A DNA stretch of 64,000 nucleotides, from assembly GCF_003151075.1 (NCBI RefSeq), contig NZ_CP029482.1:1550001-1614000 (forward strand), written 5' to 3'. Source of the stretch: Pseudomonas sp. 31-12 (GTDB lineage: Bacteria; Pseudomonadota; Gammaproteobacteria; Pseudomonadales; Pseudomonadaceae). The position numbers were made by a program, and so were the translations under genes. Under the pieces are notes generated by a model. That model made no database searches. It saw nothing but the letters and a program-made list of their open reading frames with translations, and had not been told where the DNA came from. Every line of letters begins with the position of its first letter. Within the stretch, counting starts at the first letter, position 1. This document shows positions 19,631-29,326 of the stretch, in pieces.

Positions 19631-20956
19631 CTAACTGGGTGAGGAAGATGCTAGTTGGCCGTTTTCGTGCCAGGTCAAGGCGAGCCCTTGTAATTTGTCG
19701 TCCTTGTAAATCTTATGATTCTTTAGCTGGCCATCTGCATACCATTCCTTGAAGTCGCCCTGTTTTCTATTCTGTTCATCCCATTGCCATTGAAATGTTT
19801 GCACACCCTGCTCGTTCCATCTGGCATAGCTGCGCCTGGTTTCATTCTGATAAAACGCCTTTTCTTTCGTTTTTCCGCTAAGGAAGTAATCGACCAGCCA
19901 GCCGTCAGGGCTACCGTCCAGATAGTTTCTGGTGGTTTCGATGGCACCGTTTTCAAAGTATATGGGGCTCGGGCCTTGAGCTTTACCCGCGACGAACATA
20001 GTGCTGCTTTTGAGCTGTCCGTTTGGGTGGTAACTCAAAGCGGGACCATCCCAGGCATCATTTTTGTAATTGGTGCGGCCGATCAGTGCACCGTTTTCGT
20101 CGTATTCGAGGTATTCGCCATCCACCCGCTTGCCTTGGTGCCAGTTGTACGACTCTGCGATCTTGCCGTTGTCGTGATAAATGGTCTGCCAGCCTTCCAG
20201 CTTGTTGTTCAGATAGTTTTCACGCTTGATGACGATACCGGTTTCGGATTGTGTCAGGGCCTCGCCTTGGCGCAAACCATTTGCGTCGTTCTGCTGGATC
20301 CGGCGGAGTTTTCCGCTTGGGTAGTACGCTTTGGAGGTGAGGACAGGGCTGCCTGAAACAAAATCCTCTGCGTCGACAAAATAGTCGCGACGTAGGGTTT
20401 GGGTGTCGACGTAGAAGACTTCCGCTTTCCATGCCTTCTGGTCGGCGTCGTAGGGCATTGGCATCTTCAAATAGAAGGATGCTTGGTCCTTGCCGATAGG
20501 CGCAAAACGCTCGTCTAGGTAGAGCTTGCCATCAACCAAAGGGTTCATCAGATCGCCACATTCTTCCGATGTGCAAGGACGCACCTTTTCAAAGAAAGCA
20601 CGTTTGCGTTCGCAAGTAGAAAGCGTAATTAATAGTGGGATCTTCTGGTCGATCAAATCCTGGATTTCACCGAGTGCGCGGCGAAACGACTCGCCAGGGA
20701 TGCCGAGTGACTCCGGAGTAAGGTACACCTCATTACTCCCGCAAGCGTGAGGAGTGGAAAGTGTTAGGAGTGCGGCTGCTCTGAGCTGAATAGAGGAGTG
20801 ACCATTTACTTCAGGACCCTTCGCCAAATAGGTTGCACGAGGGTTCATGCCGACGATCACTGTCGGGTGGTCGGTGGGGCTTTTTGCGTGGTTTGTGAGA
20901 GGTTGCGCGAGAATTAGGAGCGCGGCACTGAATAACTTCCAGGAGATGAATTGCAT
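19631..20956 (-). CDS. YwqK-family (MORN-variant repeat) secreted protein, C-terminus frameshifted
   Basis: 441 residues. Signal peptide MQFISWKLFSAALLILAQPL; from about residue 200 onward about nine repeats of the pattern G..L...Y..G, for example YHPNGQLKSSTMFVAGKAQG and WYADGQLKNHKIYKDDKLQG. This is the YwqK/MORN_2 repeat, often annotated as an 'antitoxin' though the function is not established here. The frame stops at 19631 after ENGQLASSSPS, but the next frame continues NPHGLSQYWKRDGSLSFECR, another repeat unit, to a TGA at 19515. A one-base frameshift has probably removed about 40 residues. Composition is a little lower in GC than the neighbours. Confidence 0.82.
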   Translation of the reverse strand: MQFISWKLFSAALLILAQPLTNHAKSPTDHPTVIVGMNPRATYLAKGPEVNGHSSIQLRAAALLTLSTPHACGSNEVYLTPESLGIPGESFRRALGEIQDLIDQKIPLLITLSTCERKRAFFEKVRPCTSEECGDLMNPLVDGKLYLDERFAPIGKDQASFYLKMPMPYDADQKAWKAEVFYVDTQTLRRDYFVDAEDFVSGSPVLTSKAYYPSGKLRRIQQNDANGLRQGEALTQSETGIVIKRENYLNNKLEGWQTIYHDNGKIAESYNWHQGKRVDGEYLEYDENGALIGRTNYKNDAWDGPALSYHPNGQLKSSTMFVAGKAQGPSPIYFENGAIETTRNYLDGSPDGWLVDYFLSGKTKEKAFYQNETRRSYARWNEQGVQTFQWQWDEQNRKQGDFKEWYADGQLKNHKIYKDDKLQGLALTWHENGQLASSSPS

Positions 20957-21038
20957 CCTGCTACTTCCATGTGATTTTCCAGGGCGCGAATCATATAGAG
21001 GTGAAGCTTAGATAGGGCGATGCAAAACATTCGGGCAC

Positions 21039-21070
21039 AAAAAAGCCCCGCTTTTGAGGGCGGGGCCTTT
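21039..21070 (-). terminator. Terminator after the cold-shock gene
   Basis: AAAAAGGCCCCGCCC ... GGGGCTTTTTT on the minus strand, 18 bases after the stop. Confidence 0.85.
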
Positions 21071-21088
21071 TACTAAAGCAAGTACAAG

Positions 21089-21298
21089 TTAGATAACTTG
21101 AACTTCTTCAGCTTGCATGCCTTTCTGACCGCGGGTAGCGATGAAAGAAACCTGTTGGCCTTCTTTCAGGCTTTTGAAGCCGTCGGATTGGATAGCTTTG
21201 AAGTGAACGAACAGGTCGTCACCGGATTGTGGAGTGATGAAGCCGAAGCCTTTTTCATCGTTGAACCACTTAACGGTACCAGTTTGGCGATTAGACAT
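21089..21298 (-). CDS. CspA-family cold-shock protein
   Basis: 69 residues, one cold-shock domain. RNP1 is KGFGFI and RNP2 is DLFVHF, the two single-stranded nucleic-acid binding motifs. N-terminus [20 protein letters not shown]. Acts as an RNA/ssDNA chaperone in the cytoplasm. Divergent from dcd with a 354-base gap; such genes usually have a long 5' UTR, and the region 21299-21440 upstream is a plausible one. Confidence 0.96.
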   Translation of the reverse strand: MSNRQTGTVKWFNDEKGFGFITPQSGDDLFVHFKAIQSDGFKSLKEGQQVSFIATRGQKGMQAEEVQVI

Positions 21299-21652
21299 GG
21301 TGTAACTCCTTGAACAAAGATAACTGCGACGCAGGAAGAACCCTGGCCGAGACTGAGTGCAAAGAGCAGGAAAAATTCTTGTAGATGGTTGGATCGAAAT
21401 TCAACATATCGTGTAGAGATTCTCAGTGACACAAGCAGCACAGTGGCGCCACCTTAACCCTTTTTCCGGAACGTGCCAATGCTTCCTGCGAAGGTTTCTC
21501 TGTTTTCATGACTGACGGTGCATCGATTTGTGGTGAAGGCCCAGTTATCACGGGGGATCGGCGAGAATTGTGCCCCGGACTTTGAACCCGGAGCGCGCGC
21601 CCGGTAAGATGCCGGACAGAATTTTTCCACCTCGCTATTCAGGACACCCGCC
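21299..21652. other. Divergent csp-dcd intergenic region (354 bases)
   Basis: Holds the presumed long leader of the cold-shock gene (minus strand) and the dcd promoter. No open frame, REP element or clear motif was found. Length is compatible with a structured csp 5' UTR, but I could not define the fold by eye. Confidence 0.4.
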
Positions 21653-22219
21653 ATGAGCATCAAATCGGACAAGTGGATTCGCCGCATGGCGCAAGAGCAC
21701 GGCATGATCGAGCCGTTCGTCGAGCGCCAGGTGCGCGGCAGCGACGATAACCGTGTGATCTCTTACGGCGTGTCGAGTTACGGCTACGACGTTCGTTGCA
21801 CTAGTCATTTCAAGGTGTTCACCAATATAAATTCGGCCATTGTCGACCCGAAAAATTTCGACGCCGGCAGCTTCGTCGACATTCATAGCGACGTCTGCAT
21901 CATCCCGCCGAACTCTTTCGCCCTGGCCAGTACCGTCGAATACTTCCGTATTCCGCGCAACGTATTGACCATCTGCCTGGGTAAAAGCACCTACGCCCGC
22001 TGCGGCATCATCGTCAACGTCACCCCGCTTGAGCCTGAGTGGGAGGGGCACGTGACCCTGGAGTTCTCGAACACCACTAACCTGCCGGCGAAAATCTATG
22101 CCAACGAAGGCGTGGCGCAGATGCTGTTCCTTGAATCCGACGAAGAGTGCGAAGTGTCCTATAAGGACCGTGGCGGCAAGTATCAGGGCCAACGTGGCGT
22201 GACTCTGCCACGCACCTGA
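21653..22219 (+). CDS. dcd: dCTP deaminase
   Basis: 188 residues, standard length. Trimeric enzyme converting dCTP to dUTP for thymidylate synthesis. Visible active-site segments: [13 protein letters not shown] near residue 40, [27 protein letters not shown] (catalytic Glu in the EGHVTLE stretch, about 138), and [12 protein letters not shown]. All expected residues for the mono-functional enzyme are present. Start ATG at 21653. Confidence 0.98.
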   Translation: MSIKSDKWIRRMAQEHGMIEPFVERQVRGSDDNRVISYGVSSYGYDVRCTSHFKVFTNINSAIVDPKNFDAGSFVDIHSDVCIIPPNSFALASTVEYFRIPRNVLTICLGKSTYARCGIIVNVTPLEPEWEGHVTLEFSNTTNLPAKIYANEGVAQMLFLESDEECEVSYKDRGGKYQGQRGVTLPRT

Positions 22220-22325
22220 TCCATTCATCTGGCAGGTCGCGGGAATTCTTCAGCGGGTAGACACTCTATTGGGTGTACTGCCCGGTTCGCGTACAGCGGA
22301 CGGGGCCATCGCTCAGGAGTGCTTT

Positions 22326-22535
22326 ATGAAGATCGATCCGCAAATAAGTGCCGAACTGGCAAGGCTTGAGCCCAATCAGATTGGCGTGTTGGCCTGGTCC
22401 TTGTTGGCACATCCACCTATCAGCATGGCAGGGGGCATCCCCGGCCAGCCTGATCCCGATACGCCCAACGAGCAACCTACCGAGCCTGGTGAGCCCACCC
22501 TGCCGGATGAGCCGCCTCCCGCGCCCGTAGCGTGA
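22326..22535 (+). CDS. Small conserved protein with proline-rich tail
   Basis: 69 residues from ATG 22326, preceded by AGGAG at 6-10 bases. The N-terminal half (MKIDPQISAELARLEPNQIG) is helical with a short hydrophobic part VLAWSLLAHPPISMAG; the C-terminal 30 residues are almost only Pro, Glu, Asp and Thr (PDPDTPNEQPTEPGEPTLPD). I do not recognise a family. Convergent with pdeM, sharing a bidirectional terminator. Confidence 0.6.
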   Translation: MKIDPQISAELARLEPNQIGVLAWSLLAHPPISMAGGIPGQPDPDTPNEQPTEPGEPTLPDEPPPAPVA

Positions 22536-22563
22536 TCTGCCGTATCTGCCGTCGAAAATGAAA

Positions 22564-22607
22564 TGGCCAGTCAGCTGTAGTCCCTGAAGACTTCAGCTGA
22601 CTGGCCA
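22564..22607. terminator. Bidirectional terminator overlapping the end of pdeM
   Basis: Perfect 14-bp inverted repeat TGGCCAGTCAGCTG / CAGCTGACTGGCCA with a 16-base loop. The right arm contains the last codons and stop of pdeM, so the same bases serve coding and termination. Confidence 0.75.
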
Positions 22608-23249
22608 TATTTCGTTGTCGCCGATGACAAAAATCCTGCAGCTGTCGTTCCGATCGACCTGATACCCACCAGTGAACGCGCCAAAAGCCGGAAGCAGGCT
22701 GACCTGCTCCCCCAATCTGAAACACGCCAGGCGCAAACGCTGCCGACCTCTGCCGTTCAGCCGATAGACCGGATGCACATGCCCTGCGAGCACATGCCGC
22801 TGCGGATGTGGATCGGGCTCATGTTGCAAGGCAAACGGCCCAAGCAACAACGGCTCAGGCACCACGCGTATGTGCAACGAGGCTGGCGGGTCCCCGGCGC
22901 GTTTGTCGTGGTTGCCGCGGATCAGCGTCATCGGCAGGTCCGGGTGCCGCGCCCGCCAATCCGCCAGTGCGCTTAACGTGCCGGTGGCATGGGAGCCAGG
23001 TCCGTGCAGAAAGTCCCCCAGGAAAATCAGCTGACGGCAGGGCAGAGCGGCCAATAGCCCGTCCAGCACTGCGACATTGCTGGCAGTGGTGCCATGGGGC
23101 ACTGGCTGACCCAGGCTTCGATACGCCGCCGCTTTACCAAAATGCACGTCGGCGATCAGCAGGGCTTGTTGCGCCGGCCAGTAGATGGCTTTTTCCGGCA
23201 GCAACCACAGTTCTTCACCGGCCAGTCGCACGGGATAGGGCGTACTCAT
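22593..23249 (-). CDS. pdeM: Ligase-associated metallophosphoesterase PdeM (MPE)
   Basis: 218 residues, calcineurin-like phosphoesterase. Metal-binding motifs in order: DVHFGK (about 34), GDFLHGPG (about 78), GNHD (about 112), GHVHP (about 157). Part of the four-protein bacterial set Lhr-MPE-ligase-exonuclease described in Pseudomonas putida and others, predicted to act in DNA repair; MPE has DNA nuclease/phosphodiesterase activity in that work. Overlaps the lhr stop by one base (start at 23249), so translation is coupled to lhr. Confidence 0.9.
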   Translation of the reverse strand: MSTPYPVRLAGEELWLLPEKAIYWPAQQALLIADVHFGKAAAYRSLGQPVPHGTTASNVAVLDGLLAALPCRQLIFLGDFLHGPGSHATGTLSALADWRARHPDLPMTLIRGNHDKRAGDPPASLHIRVVPEPLLLGPFALQHEPDPHPQRHVLAGHVHPVYRLNGRGRQRLRLACFRLGEQVSLLPAFGAFTGGYQVDRNDSCRIFVIGDNEIWPVS

Positions 23250-25735
23250 CAGGGTTTCCCGGTTTCGGCGGTTTTCTCAAGGTCGGTGACCATGCGGCGG
23301 ATACGGTCAGCGAGTTTTTCTGAGCTCATGCTTTCCCGCATGCGCTCAACCAACAGGGGAAACCCCAATGGTGTAGGACGTTTCAGGTGATGCAGGTCCA
23401 ATTTCAGCTGATTGATGCGTGCCAACGTCTGTTCCAGGCGGTGAATATCCAGTTCTTCCCGTAGGACTTCTTCTCCGGCCTGAGCCAGTAACAGATTCCC
23501 CGCGTCGTACTGCTTGAACACCTCGAAGAACAGTCCGCTGGAGGCTTGAACCTGCCGCGTGCTTTTCGGTGTTCCGGGGTAGCCGGCAAACACCAACCCG
23601 GCAATTCGCGCGATTTCCCTAAAGCGACGAAGCGCGAGTTCGCCGGCATTCAAACTGGCGAGCACGTCTTCCAACAAATGCTCGGGACTCAACAGTCCGG
23701 GGTTCAAAACTTTCGACCAGTCCACAGCCGTGGCGCTGAGCAATTCCAGACCGTAATCGTTGACCGCGATGGAAAACGTTACCGCCTGCTGCTGGCTGAC
23801 CCGCCACGCGAGCAAACTCGCCAGCCCCAGATGCACTTGGCGTCCGGCAAAGGGGTAAAGGAACAGGTGCCAGCCTTCGCGGGATTTCAGCGCTTCGGCC
23901 AGCAACGACTTCGAGGTCGGCAGCCCGGACCAGCGCTGTTGCACCTCCAGCAGTGGGCGCAACGCTCGCATTTCCGGGCCAATGAACTCGCCTTGCTCTG
24001 CCGCGCTGAAACGCGCGACCACCGCCTGCGCCAGTTCGTTGGAAAGGGGCATCCGCCCGCCATTCCAGCGCGGCACCGCGGCTTTTTTCGCGGTGCTGCG
24101 TTTGACGTAAGCGGTCATGTTTTCCACCCGCACCAACTCCAGCAAGCGCCCCGCGAACAGAAAACCGTCGCCCGGTTTGAGCCGCGCAATAAAGCCTTCT
24201 TCGACACTGCCCAACTGCTTGCCACCACCACCCTTGCTCCAGAATTTCAACTGGATGCTCGCATCGCTGACGATGGTGCCGATGCTCATGCGATGGCGGC
24301 GCGCCAGCCGCGCATCCGGTACGCGCCAGACGCCCTGCTCATCAGGCTCGACCCGGCGGTAATCCGGGTAGGCTGTCAGAGAAAGTCCGCCATGGCGTAC
24401 GAACGCCAGCACCCAGGTCCAATCCTCCACGGAGAGGTCTCGATAGGCCCAGGCGCCACGGACTTCTTCATACAATTCATCGGGCACAAACCCACCACCC
24501 AACGCCATGCTGACCAGGTGCTGGACCAACACATCCAGCGGTTTGTGCGGCGACTGGCGAGGCTCGATACGGCGTTGCTCCACGGCGTCTTGAGCCGCCA
24601 CTGCTTCGATCAGTTCCAGGCTGTGAGTCGGCACCAGCGTCACCCGTGACACACGCCCCGGTGCATGACCGGAACGCCCGGCACGCTGCATCAGGCGCGC
24701 CACGCCTTTGGCCGAGCCGATTTGCAGCACCCGTTCCACTGGCAGGAAATCCACCCCAAGGTCCAGGCTTGAGGTGCAAACTACCGCTTTAAGCTGACCG
24801 TCCTTCAGCGCCCGCTCGACCCAGTCGCGGGTGTCTCGCGACAGTGAGCTGTGATGCAAGGCGATCAACCCGGCCCAATCGGGGCGCGCCTCGAGCAAGG
24901 CCTGATACCAGATCTCGGATTGCGCGCGGGTGTTGGTGAACACCAGGCTGCTGGGGCTGGAGTCTATTTCGGCGACAACTTGCGGCAACATCTTCAAGCC
25001 AATGTGCCCGGCCCATGGAAATCGGTCGATGGCCGGCGGCAGCAAGGTGTCGACTCGCAGTTCCTTGGACGTCTGCCCCTGAACGCTGATGCCGCCACCC
25101 TGTGGGATCAATACCTGTTCGGCGTGGGCCTGATTACCCAGCGTCGCGGAAACGCCCCACACGATCAGCTCCGGATTCCACCGACGCAAACGGGCGAGAG
25201 CGAGTTGCAGTTGCACGCCGCGCTTGTTGCCGAGCAGTTCGTGCCATTCGTCGACCACCACCATGCGCAAGGTCGAAAGCGCGGTTTGCGCATCGGCACG
25301 GGCGAGCATCAGGGTCAGGCTTTCGGGTGTGGTGATCAGCGTGGTGGGCAGGCGCCGGCTCTGACGCGCACGTTCGCTGCTGCTGGTGTCGCCGGTGCGC
25401 AGGCCGACGCTCCACGGGATCTGCAGGTCTTGCAGCGGCGCTTCCAGGGCGCGAGCGGTGTCGGCGGCCAAGGCACGCATGGGCGTTATCCACAGCACCG
25501 TCAGCGGTTCGGACAGCGGTTTGCGTTTGCGAGGGGGGTCTACAGGAGCGATCGACTTGGCGAAGCGATTGAGCGCGGCAAACCAGACTGCATAGGTTTT
25601 ACCGGCACCGGTGCTGGCGTGGAGCAACCCGGATTCACCGCGTTTAACGGCCGTCCACACTTGCTTCTGGAAGGCGAACGGCTTCCAGTCGCGGGCGCTG
25701 AACCAGTATTTTGCGTAGTCGGGGAGGGATCCCAT
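23249..25735 (-). CDS. Ligase-associated DEXH-box helicase (Lhr-type)
   Basis: 828 residues, the usual length for the 'ligase-associated' Lhr2-like helicases. Walker A is [11 protein letters not shown] (about 41), the DEXH motif is DEWHEL (about 172), motif III is SATLGN, motif VI is [10 protein letters not shown] (about 350). The C-terminal half is the Lhr winged-helix/beta-barrel core. ATP-dependent 3'-5' DNA translocase. Coupled to pdeM. In related genomes the ligase and exonuclease genes usually adjoin; here they lie 4.7 kb upstream, behind an ABC operon. Confidence 0.93.
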   Translation of the reverse strand: MGSLPDYAKYWFSARDWKPFAFQKQVWTAVKRGESGLLHASTGAGKTYAVWFAALNRFAKSIAPVDPPRKRKPLSEPLTVLWITPMRALAADTARALEAPLQDLQIPWSVGLRTGDTSSSERARQSRRLPTTLITTPESLTLMLARADAQTALSTLRMVVVDEWHELLGNKRGVQLQLALARLRRWNPELIVWGVSATLGNQAHAEQVLIPQGGGISVQGQTSKELRVDTLLPPAIDRFPWAGHIGLKMLPQVVAEIDSSPSSLVFTNTRAQSEIWYQALLEARPDWAGLIALHHSSLSRDTRDWVERALKDGQLKAVVCTSSLDLGVDFLPVERVLQIGSAKGVARLMQRAGRSGHAPGRVSRVTLVPTHSLELIEAVAAQDAVEQRRIEPRQSPHKPLDVLVQHLVSMALGGGFVPDELYEEVRGAWAYRDLSVEDWTWVLAFVRHGGLSLTAYPDYRRVEPDEQGVWRVPDARLARRHRMSIGTIVSDASIQLKFWSKGGGGKQLGSVEEGFIARLKPGDGFLFAGRLLELVRVENMTAYVKRSTAKKAAVPRWNGGRMPLSNELAQAVVARFSAAEQGEFIGPEMRALRPLLEVQQRWSGLPTSKSLLAEALKSREGWHLFLYPFAGRQVHLGLASLLAWRVSQQQAVTFSIAVNDYGLELLSATAVDWSKVLNPGLLSPEHLLEDVLASLNAGELALRRFREIARIAGLVFAGYPGTPKSTRQVQASSGLFFEVFKQYDAGNLLLAQAGEEVLREELDIHRLEQTLARINQLKLDLHHLKRPTPLGFPLLVERMRESMSSEKLADRIRRMVTDLEKTAETGKP

Positions 25736-25810
25736 GCCGGCGGTGTGCGCTCTGAAAGTGTTCTTTCAGTGACCGCGGCGGAATGTAACAAGTTTAATTG
25801 CTTTGTTTTT

Positions 25811-25899
25811 TGTGGGAGCGGGCTTGCTCGCGAAAGCGCTGTAACAGACACATCGATGTTGAATGTGCCATCGTCTTCGCGAGCAAGCCCGCTCCCACA
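25811..25899. repeat. REP doublet (type 1, gggcttgctcgcgaa)
   Basis: tgtgggagcgggcttgctcg and its reverse complement about 40 bases apart. Sits at the junction between the ABC operon and lhr. Confidence 0.9.
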
Positions 25900-25915
25900 G
25901 GGTCTTTGTGTTCTG

Positions 25916-26680
25916 TTATTTGAGATTGCCGCTGAGGAACTGCTTCAACCGCTCGCTCTTCGGATTGCCCAGCACGTCTTCCGGCGCGCCTTCTTCCTCG
26001 ACCAGGCCCTGATGCAGAAACAACACCTGGCTCGACACCTTGCGGGCGAAGCTCATTTCGTGGGTGACCATGATCATGGTCCGGCCTTCTTCAGCCAGGC
26101 CCTGGATCACTCGAAGCACCTCACCCACCAACTCCGGGTCGAGTGCCGAGGTCGGTTCGTCGAACAGCATGACCTCCGGTTCCATGGCCAATGCGCGCGC
26201 AATCGCCACGCGTTGCTGCTGGCCACCGGAAAGAAACGCCGGGTATTGATCCGCTACCCGTGCCGCCAGGCCGACCTTGTCGAGATAACGTCGCGCGCGG
26301 TCTTCGGCTTCCTCTTTGCTGCAACCCAGCACCCGGCGCGGGGCCATGGTGATGTTTTCCAGCACGGTCATGTGGCTCCACAGGTTGAAGTGCTGGAACA
26401 CCATGGCCAGGCGCGTGCGGATTTTTTGGAGTTCATCGGGATCGGCCACGTGCATGCCGTGACGATCCTTGATCATGCGGATGTTCTGGCCATCCAGTGT
26501 CATGGCGCCGTCGTTGGGTTGCTCGAGAAAGTTGATGCAGCGCAAAAAGGTACTTTTGCCCGAGCCGCTGGCGCCGATCAGGCTGATGACGTCGCCTGTA
26601 TTGGCCTTGAGTGAAACGCCTTTGAGCACATGATGATCGCCATAGCTTTTATGCAGGCCTTCAATGGTCAGTTTGTACAT
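25916..26680 (-). CDS. aotP: Basic amino acid ABC transporter ATPase (AotP/HisP-like)
   Basis: 254 residues. Walker [10 protein letters not shown] (about 36-44), signature LSGGQQQR (about 150), Walker [13 protein letters not shown], and the H-loop in [11 protein letters not shown]. HisP/ArtP class. The [19 protein letters not shown]-terminus is standard. Last gene of a J-Q-M-O-P operon matching the aotJQMOP arginine/ornithine locus of P. aeruginosa; unlike that locus, no argR follows. A REP doublet and lhr come next. Probably a paralogue. Confidence 0.88.
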   Translation of the reverse strand: MYKLTIEGLHKSYGDHHVLKGVSLKANTGDVISLIGASGSGKSTFLRCINFLEQPNDGAMTLDGQNIRMIKDRHGMHVADPDELQKIRTRLAMVFQHFNLWSHMTVLENITMAPRRVLGCSKEEAEDRARRYLDKVGLAARVADQYPAFLSGGQQQRVAIARALAMEPEVMLFDEPTSALDPELVGEVLRVIQGLAEEGRTMIMVTHEMSFARKVSSQVLFLHQGLVEEEGAPEDVLGNPKSERLKQFLSGNLK

Positions 26681-26693
26681 GGGGCATGCATCC

Positions 26694-27812
26694 TCAAGGC
26701 GAAAGTAGGTAGCCGCTGCGATAGGCCTCGGTGCCCGCGACGTGCGCGATCACCATGCCGGCAGTGGCCATGCGCCGCAGCGAACGGGCGTACATCAGGC
26801 CGGCGGCGGTGCAATGAACGGGGGTGACGCGATCGTTGATCGGGTCGATGATTTCGGCGATCAGTTGCCCGGCCTCGAGGTATTCCCCCGGCAGCGCGGT
26901 GAACACCAGCAGGCCGCCCACCGGTGTCGACACCGGCTCGACGCCGGCCAACGGTGTGGCGGGGTAGGGCAGCTCGGGTAATGGCGCCGGTTCGCCGGCA
27001 ATGGCGCCGAAGTGAATCAGGTAATCGATCAGCGCCTGGCAATCGAGGCTGGCCAGGGGGTGATTGACGTCGCCCTGGCCACGCAATTCGACGGTGACCG
27101 AAAAGCTGCCGAGCGGAATGTTGAATTGTTCGCCGAAACGCTCTTTCAACTGCCACCACAGCAGGGTGAAGCATTCATCGAACGACTGACCGCCGGAATC
27201 GGTGGCCAGCAGGCTCGCTTCCGCGCCGATGTAGCGCGCCAAAGGTTCGACCTGGGGCCAGGCTTCGGGGGTGGTGTAAAGGTGGGCAACCGCTTCGAAA
27301 TCGCAATGCAGGTCCAGCACCACGTCCGCATCGCAGGCCAGTCGTTGCAGGGTCAGGCGCTGGGATTGCAGTTGCGTGCCGGCAGTCTGCGCCGCCAAGG
27401 CATTGCGCAGGCTGGTGCGGATGAGTTCGAGGTTGTGCTGCGGATCATCGCCAAGCTGGCCTTCGATCTCGTTGCCCACCGCTTCGCTCAAGTCGACGAA
27501 CCAGCGATTGAAGTTCTGCCCGCTTTCCAGCTCGTAGCGGCCCAGCGGCACGTCCATCAGCACTTGTTCCAGGCCAACCGGATTGGCCACTGGCACCAGC
27601 ACGATTTTACTGCGCAGGCGGCCGGAGGCTTCAAGTTCCGCCAGACGCTGCTTGAGGTGCCAGGCCACCAGCATGCCGGGCATTTCATCGGCGTGCAGGG
27701 ACGACTGGATGTAGATCTTGCCTTTGGCCGACGTCGGGCCGAAGTGGAAGCTGTGAATCTGTCGAGCGGTCCCCGGCAGCGGGGCCAGCAAGTCATGTAT
27801 CTGGTGGCGCAT
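26694..27812 (-). CDS. aotO: Succinylglutamate desuccinylase/aspartoacylase family protein (AotO-like)
   Basis: 372 residues from ATG 27812 (RBS-like GAGACG/AAAGAG upstream; the longer frame to 27902 overlaps the permease). M14-family zinc fold: metal ligands in [11 protein letters not shown] (His, Glu) and DLHCDF (about 165), with the fold closing at [10 protein letters not shown]. The C-terminal part (about 280-370) has a lipoyl-like barrel. Known in P. aeruginosa as the gene inside the arginine uptake operon. The catalytic role is untested; it may process an arginine- or glutamate-derived amide. Sits between the permease M and the ATPase P genes. Confidence 0.82.
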   Translation of the reverse strand: MRHQIHDLLAPLPGTARQIHSFHFGPTSAKGKIYIQSSLHADEMPGMLVAWHLKQRLAELEASGRLRSKIVLVPVANPVGLEQVLMDVPLGRYELESGQNFNRWFVDLSEAVGNEIEGQLGDDPQHNLELIRTSLRNALAAQTAGTQLQSQRLTLQRLACDADVVLDLHCDFEAVAHLYTTPEAWPQVEPLARYIGAEASLLATDSGGQSFDECFTLLWWQLKERFGEQFNIPLGSFSVTVELRGQGDVNHPLASLDCQALIDYLIHFGAIAGEPAPLPELPYPATPLAGVEPVSTPVGGLLVFTALPGEYLEAGQLIAEIIDPINDRVTPVHCTAAGLMYARSLRRMATAGMVIAHVAGTEAYRSGYLLSP

Positions 27813-27834
27813 GTTCGTCTCTTTATTCCTGGTC

Positions 27835-28545
27835 CTAGTGGGTCGGCCCGAGGAACGCCAGCCATCGGCGTTCGGCGAGGCGGAACAGGCCGACCAGCGC
27901 AAAGGTAATTGTCAGGTAAATCAGCGCGGCGATGCCGAACGACTGGAAAGTCAGGAAGGTCGCCGAGTTGGCGTCCCGTGCGACTTTCAGGATATCGGGG
28001 ATGGTCGCGGTGAACGCCACAGTGGTCGAGTGCAGCATCAGAATCACTTCGTTGCTGTAATAAGGCAACGAGCGACGCAGGGCTGATGGCATGATCACGT
28101 AGGCATACAGCTTCCAGCCTGTCAGACCGTAGGCCTTGGCCGCTTCGACTTCACCGTGGGCCATGCTGCGGATCGCCCCGGCGAAAATCTCCGTGGTGTA
28201 GGCGCAGGTGTTCAGGGCGAAGGCCAGGATCGTGCAGTTCATCGCATCGCGAAAGAACGCATCCAGTACCGGTTGTGCACGTACTGCGGCCAGGCTGTAG
28301 ATACCGGTGTAGCAAATCAGCAGCTGGATATACAGCGGCGTGCCGCGAAACAGGTAGGTGTAGAACTGCACCGGCCAGCGAATGTAGAAATGCGGCGACA
28401 CCCGGGCGATGGACAGCGGGATCGACACCAGGAAGCCGATGACGATCGAGGCGGTCAGCAGCCACATGGTCATGGCCAGGCCGGTGATGTTGTAGCCGTC
28501 GGTATAAAGGAAGGGTTTCCAGTATTCCTGCAAGAGTTCGATCAT
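27835..28545 (-). CDS. aotM: Basic amino acid ABC transporter permease (AotM/HisM-like)
   Basis: 236 residues with five hydrophobic helices. The EAA loop, which docks to the ATPase, is EVEAAKAYGLTGWKLYAYV (about 131-149). The His/Glu/Gln/Arg TM family pattern ..YTYLFRGTPLYIQLLI is present. Overlaps the upstream permease gene by four bases, so coupled. Inner membrane. Confidence 0.9.
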   Translation of the reverse strand: MIELLQEYWKPFLYTDGYNITGLAMTMWLLTASIVIGFLVSIPLSIARVSPHFYIRWPVQFYTYLFRGTPLYIQLLICYTGIYSLAAVRAQPVLDAFFRDAMNCTILAFALNTCAYTTEIFAGAIRSMAHGEVEAAKAYGLTGWKLYAYVIMPSALRRSLPYYSNEVILMLHSTTVAFTATIPDILKVARDANSATFLTFQSFGIAALIYLTITFALVGLFRLAERRWLAFLGPTH

Positions 28546-29270
28546 CGTACGGCCTCCCGGGAACCGGCGGCGTAGCGGCGTTCGAGCCAGCGCAGGACGA
28601 AGTTCGAGGCGCTGGTGATGGCCAGGTAAATCAGCGCGGCAAGCACCAGGAAGTAAAACAGTTGATAGGTGCTTTTACCGGCGTCCTGCGCAGCCTTGAC
28701 CAAATCGGCGAGGCCGATGATCGATACCAGCGCGGTGGCCTTGAGCATCACCATCCAGTTGTTACCGATACCCGGCAGGGCGAAACGCATCATTTGCGGG
28801 AACACCACGATTCGAAAACGCTGGCCGCGTTTGAGGCCATAAGCGGTAGCGGCTTCGACCTGACCCCGAGGCACCGAGAGAATCGCCCCGCGGAAGGTTT
28901 CAGTGAAGTACGCGCCGTAAATGAAGCCCAGGGTGATGACCCCGGCGCTGAACGGGTTGATCTCGATGTATTCCCATTCCATGAAATCGGTAAACGACGT
29001 CAACCAGGTTTGCAGGCTGTAGAAAATCAGCAGCATCAGCACCAGGTCCGGCACGCCGCGAATCAGCGTGGTGTAGATCTGGGCCGGAACCCGCACCAGT
29101 TTGACTTTTGACAGTTTGGCGGTGGCGCCGAGCAGGCCGAGCAATACGGCCAGCAGCAGCGACAATGCCGATAATTTGATGGTCATCCAGGTGCCTTCCA
29201 TCAGCAACGGACCGAAGCCCTTGAGGCTGAAGGCTGAGAGCCCCAGGTTTTGTAATAGGTTTTCGAACAT
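28542..29270 (-). CDS. aotQ: Basic amino acid ABC transporter permease (AotQ/HisQ-like)
   Basis: 242 residues, five hydrophobic helices. Family segment YTTLIRGVPDLVLMLLIFYS and EAA loop QVEAATAYGLKRGQRFRIVV. Partner of the M permease. The segment between aotJ and this gene holds a hairpin with a T run (29293-29321). Confidence 0.9.
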   Translation of the reverse strand: MFENLLQNLGLSAFSLKGFGPLLMEGTWMTIKLSALSLLLAVLLGLLGATAKLSKVKLVRVPAQIYTTLIRGVPDLVLMLLIFYSLQTWLTSFTDFMEWEYIEINPFSAGVITLGFIYGAYFTETFRGAILSVPRGQVEAATAYGLKRGQRFRIVVFPQMMRFALPGIGNNWMVMLKATALVSIIGLADLVKAAQDAGKSTYQLFYFLVLAALIYLAITSASNFVLRWLERRYAAGSREAVR

Positions 29271-29292
29271 AAATCAGCAACCTGATCGGGTG

Positions 29293-29321
29293 AAAAAAGC
29301 GCCCATCGCGAGATGGGCGCC
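29293..29321 (-). terminator. Intercistronic attenuator/terminator between aotJ and aotQ
   Basis: GGCGCCCATC-TCGC-GATGGGCGC followed by T6 on the minus strand, starting a few bases after aotJ. Such a site lowers expression of the permease genes relative to the binding protein. Confidence 0.8.
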
Positions 29322-29326
29322 GGGCA

